Source of the DNA: Oscillospiraceae bacterium
GTDB taxonomy: Bacteria; Bacillota; Clostridia; Oscillospirales; Ruminococcaceae
Direction: 5' to 3'
Assembly (NCBI GenBank): GCA_004556975.1
Contig: SFFD01000029.1
Coordinates: 1-16,396, forward strand
DNA: 16,396 nt
Made by a program: the position numbers and the translations under genes. This document shows, in pieces, positions 13,331-16,396 of the stretch; position 1 is the stretch's first letter; each line of letters starts with the position of its first letter. Below the pieces are notes generated by a model that saw only the letters and a program-made list of their open reading frames with translations, searched no databases and had not been told where the DNA came from.

Positions 13331-14422
13331 TTACCACTTCAAAATCTTTTTAATTATTCTTCTACATTTTCTCGCCGAAATTCGTTTTGTAAGAAACTCA
13401 TCAATATAGTCAACATTGCTTTCTTGAATTGCTTTACGAATGCCTTCCGGTTCCCGCTCTGTGAAATTGCTTTGCTGTACGGCTTCCTGCACTTCGGGCG
13501 AGCGGCAGACTCGTGCAATCTCTTTGCGCAGTGCCTGTTCATCATGATTTCCGCTTAGAATGTACATTTCGAGCCACGAAAGGACAATATTTTTCAACTC
13601 CACTGCCATCAGATATTCCACATTTTGCGGCATCGGATACCGCTGCGCCATTTCTTGCTTGAAGCGGTAGAGACTCAAGAAATCATCCAGCATATCCGGC
13701 ATGAACTTGGATGTTCCGCCACCAATTCGATAGTTATAGACGATATCCGGGATAATTATCAACTTTTGCGTTTCGGGAAGCAATCGCAATGTAACGCTCA
13801 AATCTTCACCCATAAACTTGACAATAGGTGAAAAATCAGATGTGCGTGTAACCAATTCTGTCCGATAGAGCTTAGCCCATAGACTTACCGGATAATTACT
13901 GATACCAAAGCAGCTTATATACAGTTTGGAAAGTATTTCTGCATTTGAGTAAACTTTTGGCGTACTGATAGAAAAGCACGGCGACGAAAATCGACTCGGT
14001 AACGTGATCCCGCGGAACATGCGGCGCGTATTTCCGCAGACGCAGTCCGCATGTTCCGCCTCTGCCACTGATACCAGCTTTTCGAGAGCATCTTTAGGCA
14101 TCGTATCATCCGAATCGCAAAAGCAGATATACCTTGCCGTTTGTGCCTCGTCAGAAAAAATGCCCGCTTTCCTGGCTTCCACACTTCCTTTGTTTGGCTG
14201 GTGAATCACCTTGATTCGAGAATCTCTTTGCGCAAAATAGTCACACACATGTCCACTGTCATCTGTGGATCCATCGTCCACAAGAATCAGGATAAATTGC
14301 CGATAGGTTTGTGCTAAAATAGATTGAATGCATTCTGTCAGTTTATATTTTCCTGTGTTGTAACAGGGAACAACGATAGCTGTTTGAAAATTATACGTTG
14401 TAACGGCTTTTTCAGTCAGCAC
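13331..14422 (-). CDS. Glycosyltransferase family 2 (GT-A fold)
   Basis: The 363-aa enzyme shows the GT2 signature: AIVVPCYNTGKY at the start of the fold, LILVDDGSTDDS for nucleotide binding, and YICFCDSDDTMP containing the DXD-type metal site. The C-terminal 150 residues are helical and variable, as usual. The start is GTG at 14422-14420, overlapping the end of the preceding gene by 11 bases; no ATG lies near the beginning of the fold, so a non-ATG start is required. The gene is noticeably more AT-rich than its neighbours (26 G or C in the 60 bases from 13741, against 40 in the 60 from 12241), which suggests a separate origin. Acceptor and donor sugar are not inferable. Confidence 0.92.
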   Translation of the reverse strand: MLTEKAVTTYNFQTAIVVPCYNTGKYKLTECIQSILAQTYRQFILILVDDGSTDDSGHVCDYFAQRDSRIKVIHQPNKGSVEARKAGIFSDEAQTARYICFCDSDDTMPKDALEKLVSVAEAEHADCVCGNTRRMFRGITLPSRFSSPCFSISTPKVYSNAEILSKLYISCFGISNYPVSLWAKLYRTELVTRTSDFSPIVKFMGEDLSVTLRLLPETQKLIIIPDIVYNYRIGGGTSKFMPDMLDDFLSLYRFKQEMAQRYPMPQNVEYLMAVELKNIVLSWLEMYILSGNHDEQALRKEIARVCRSPEVQEAVQQSNFTEREPEGIRKAIQESNVDYIDEFLTKRISARKCRRIIKKILKW

Positions 14423-15320
14423 ACTTATTTCCCGCCTTTCTTCTTATATACCCCGTCAGCGCCCAACCTGCCGGTGCGCACAGCGCCGTCAGCAGCCTGC
14501 GCGGGGATTCTTTGATATAGTGCCGGTTCCCGGCAATTTGGCTGCTGGAACAGTAGTGGATGCAATCCATCGCCAGTCGCTTAAAGGACTCCGGGTATTG
14601 CATCTTCACCGTTCGCCAAAAGGCAAAGCCCTTCGGGTTCTTCAAATACTGCCGAAACATATTGTTACTTGAACCGTCCGGCTGGTACTCCACATTGCAG
14701 AGTACCTCATCCAAAACCGCAAGCTTGTAGTCCTGATCGATTAAAAGATACTTATAGGCAAGGCTTACATACTTTTCTCCCTCGAACACCGGGTATTCAG
14801 GATAGGCATTTATCACATCTGTGCGGTAAACAAGCTTTTTGTCGCCTGCGCCTCCGGCGGCATAATAGCCGGAAATGGTTGTTTCCGTCAGCCCGGCGTG
14901 AAAGCCTTTCCCAATAATGTTCCCCGCAAAATCCGCGTCAAGCCCCACCATTCCGGCATAGCCGCTGTCTTTAATCTCATTCCACTTATTTAGAATCTTT
15001 TCCACCGCACCGTCCGCCAGCATATCGTCAGAGTCGATACAGGTGTTCAGCTTTGTGTGAATATTTGCGTAAGCCACATTGTGAGCGGTGTGCATACCGC
15101 CGTTTTCCTTGTGAATGTACTGAATTTCAAATCCGTTGTCGCGGCTCTGCCATTCCCGAACCAGTTCGGCGGTGTTGTCCGTTGAACCGTCATCTATCAC
15201 AAGCCAGATGAAGTCCTTACAGCTTTGGCGGCAAAGGCTTTCATAAGTGCGGTGTAGAGTGTAAGCACGGTTATAGGCCGGAGTAAAAATTGTGAGAATG
15301 GGTTTAGTTTTTTTGTTCAT
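14412..15320 (-). CDS. Glycosyltransferase family 2 (GT-A fold), 'HTAHN' subgroup
   Basis: The 302-aa enzyme begins with PILTIFTPAYNRAYTLHRTY and continues with WLVIDDGSTDNT and CIDSDDMLADGA, the nucleotide and DXD sites of GT2. The segment HKENGGMHTAHN is characteristic of a subgroup common in Firmicute capsule loci (K.NGG.H.A.N). It lacks membrane segments; a basic C-terminus (RRKAGNK) may contact the membrane. It overlaps the upstream GT4 gene by 17 bases and the downstream GT2 by 11. It probably extends the repeat unit by one sugar. The two GT2 genes share only the fold signatures, so they are not a recent duplication. Confidence 0.93.
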   Translation of the reverse strand: MNKKTKPILTIFTPAYNRAYTLHRTYESLCRQSCKDFIWLVIDDGSTDNTAELVREWQSRDNGFEIQYIHKENGGMHTAHNVAYANIHTKLNTCIDSDDMLADGAVEKILNKWNEIKDSGYAGMVGLDADFAGNIIGKGFHAGLTETTISGYYAAGGAGDKKLVYRTDVINAYPEYPVFEGEKYVSLAYKYLLIDQDYKLAVLDEVLCNVEYQPDGSSNNMFRQYLKNPKGFAFWRTVKMQYPESFKRLAMDCIHYCSSSQIAGNRHYIKESPRRLLTALCAPAGWALTGYIRRKAGNKCAD

Positions 15321-16128
15321 AGGCGTTAATGTAGAACTCCTGTAATTTTACAGCCTCTGTGGTAATGTCAAACCCATGGGCGGCAATCTCGGTGCGGCGA
15401 TCGGTGCGGGGAATGGCTTGCTTCGCAAGAATCTTCTCCGCCCACTTTTCTGCCGGAGCGGACAAGCTCTCAGAGTCGACAAGGTCTGTCAAGTATGCTT
15501 CATGCGGAATTGTATCTGAAACAACGCAGGGTAATCCAGCAGCTTGCGCTTCAATTAAAGCAATTCCTAAGCCCTCGTATAATGACGGGAACACGAATAC
15601 ATCCATCGCTTGCATCAAGTCTGTAACGTCACTGCGAACGCCAAGAAAACGGACTTTTTCTGCAACACCTAGTGTCTGTGCTTTCGCTTGTATTCTCTGC
15701 ATATCTGTTCCGCCACCAACCAAAAGGAGGACGGCGTTTGGCTCTTTTTTCAGCAGAGCCGCAAAAATCTCAAGCAGAAACGGGTGATTCTTTTGCTGAT
15801 TAAATCGCCCGACATGGCCGACAGCTAATTCATCCGTAAGCTCAAGCTGTAACCGCATTTCTGTGCGTTTTGCCGGGTTATATGTATAAGCGGAGGCGTC
15901 AACGGCGTTGTTGAGCATAATAAACCGGTTTTCGTTTTCCTTGCCGTAAAGCCATCTGCCGGATTCAGCTCCGCACATGAACAAATGCGTCAAATACGGC
16001 ATCATGCGCTTCTTGAAGTAGTCGCGCATTATCATTTTCATATTAAAGCCGTGCGGAGCATTGTGCGCATGGCAAATCCGAATGGGAACACCCTGCTTGG
16101 CTGCTTCTTTGAATGCAAAATATCCAAG
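15304..16128 (-). pseudogene. Glycosyltransferase family 4, 5' end missing (broken at a junction)
   Basis: The frame encodes 274 residues of an EpsF-like GT4. It starts in the middle of the N-terminal domain (GYFAFKEAAKQGVPIRICHAH, then NAPHGFN) and runs through LNNAVDAS, GHVGRFNQQKN, LLLVGGG and FPSLYEGLGIALIEA, with the E-x7-E pair in EGLGIALIE. Intact relatives carry about 100 more residues at the N-terminus. Homology continues past the first internal ATG (16041) to about 16128, where a TAG (16131-16129) closes the frame and unrelated sequence begins. Thus the gene is truncated, and a product from 16041 would lack most of the acceptor domain. Downstream it overlaps the GT2 gene by 17 bases. 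If the junction is an assembly error, the real gene is intact and is part of the operon. Confidence 0.88.
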
Positions 16129-16132
16129 CTAC
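16129..16132. other. Sequence junction joining two unrelated truncated genes
   Basis: Left of this point the minus strand encodes the GT4 protein without interruption; right of it the plus strand encodes an oxidoreductase fragment. Both genes lack their N-terminal parts, and GC content rises steeply on the right (41 of 60 bases from 16201). No insertion-sequence end or attachment site is visible at the join. Confidence 0.7.
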
Positions 16133-16396
16133 GTTGTGGCAAAGCACACTTCTTCCGGCAACTTCAACTTCGCAAACGGAATCGCACCGGAGAACCTGAA
16201 GGCCGATGTGGACGCGGGCGCGTTGGGAAGGCCGGTGAAGCTCAAGGGCATCGTGCTCTGGCCGCGGGACATTGCCTACTATAAGCGCGGCCTGGGCTGG
16301 GCGGGCAAAAAATACGCGCAGGACGGCTCGCCGATCTTCGACAGCGTGGCCTCGAACGCCACGGCGCATTATCTGGAGAATATGCTCTGGCTGACC
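16133..16396 (+). CDS. Gfo/Idh/MocA-family oxidoreductase, internal fragment (no start, runs off right edge)
   Basis: This reading frame is open to the right edge and encodes 88 residues. The segments DAGALGRPVKLKGIVLWPRD, then IAYYKRGLGWAGKKY, DG.PIFDSVASNATAHYLE and NMLWLT match the C-terminal domain of Gfo/Idh/MocA dehydrogenases, where LWPRd..YY.R..WAGk...DG..vlDSvasNATAHyLhNML is a recurring pattern. These are NAD(P)-dependent sugar or inositol oxidoreductases, or related enzymes. The N-terminal Rossmann domain, some 150 residues, is missing: the frame meets the truncated GT4 gene at about 16130. The fragment is GC-rich, unlike all genes to its left. An ATG in frame at 16082 lies within the GT4 sequence and is coincidental. 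Substrate unknown. Confidence 0.75.

Noticed and set aside
16043..16369. Minus-strand frame of 108 codons across the right junction.
   Set aside because: Its left part is out of phase with the GT4 homology and its right part is antisense to the oxidoreductase fragment; it spans the junction by chance.
1..16396. CRISPR arrays, tRNA or rRNA genes, and complete insertion sequences.
   Set aside because: No regularly spaced repeats, no cloverleaf or rRNA sequence, and no transposase frame were seen on either strand.

Overview
The window looks like a piece of an anaerobic, spore-forming Firmicute (class Clostridia, probably a gut or sediment lineage). The evidence is a full-length SpoVT sporulation regulator, an oxygen-sensitive type of FMN/FAD/4Fe-4S enoate reductase, the tail of a glycyl radical enzyme, Shine-Dalgarno sites of the AGGAGG type, and moderately AT-rich DNA with Clostridia-like protein sequences. 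I cannot name a species.

Layout. Bases 1-138 hold the start of a MarR-type regulator reading off the left edge. A small orphan gene with its own promoter and terminator follows (459-686, + strand). Then spoVT (1046-1582, - strand), and the last 185 codons of a glycyl radical enzyme in which the radical glycine is replaced by serine (1890-2447, -). Next is a large enoate reductase of the old-yellow-enzyme family (2545-4485, -), divergent from a Crp/Fnr-type regulator (4725-5399, +). Their shared 239-base promoter region carries three related dyads of the form TATC-N4-GATA. One sits at exactly -41.5 from the start site predicted for the reductase, which is the position of a class II activator site. 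A nucleotidyltransferase-fold gene (5620-6828, -) then leads into about 750 bases of degenerate DNA (6829-7595).

Bases 7595-16128 are an extracellular polysaccharide or capsule operon on the - strand, read from right to left. The order is GT4 glycosyltransferase (5' end missing), GT2, GT2, GT4, GT32-type, polysaccharide pyruvyl transferase, an FrhB-like iron-sulfur protein, and a Wzx-type flippase. Neighbouring genes overlap or are separated by only 1-20 bases, so they are probably co-transcribed and translationally coupled. A plausible reading is that the glycosyltransferases build a lipid-linked repeat unit, the pyruvyl transferase and FrhB-like protein decorate it, and the flippase exports it. 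No polymerase or initiating phosphoglycosyltransferase lies in the window; these would be upstream of the broken right end.

Both ends of the operon look disturbed. Downstream of the intact flippase is what appears to be the C-terminal tail of a second, older flippase. At the right end the GT4 gene stops abruptly near 16128 and is joined to GC-rich sequence on the + strand encoding an internal part of a Gfo/Idh/MocA-type oxidoreductase. That second junction is either a real rearrangement or an assembly chimera. Base composition along the operon is patchy, as is common for laterally exchanged polysaccharide loci.

I found no CRISPR array, rRNA, tRNA, complete insertion sequence or unmistakably new multi-gene system. 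The most interesting items are the serine-substituted glycyl radical remnant, the three-dyad Crp/Fnr control region, and the two junctions.
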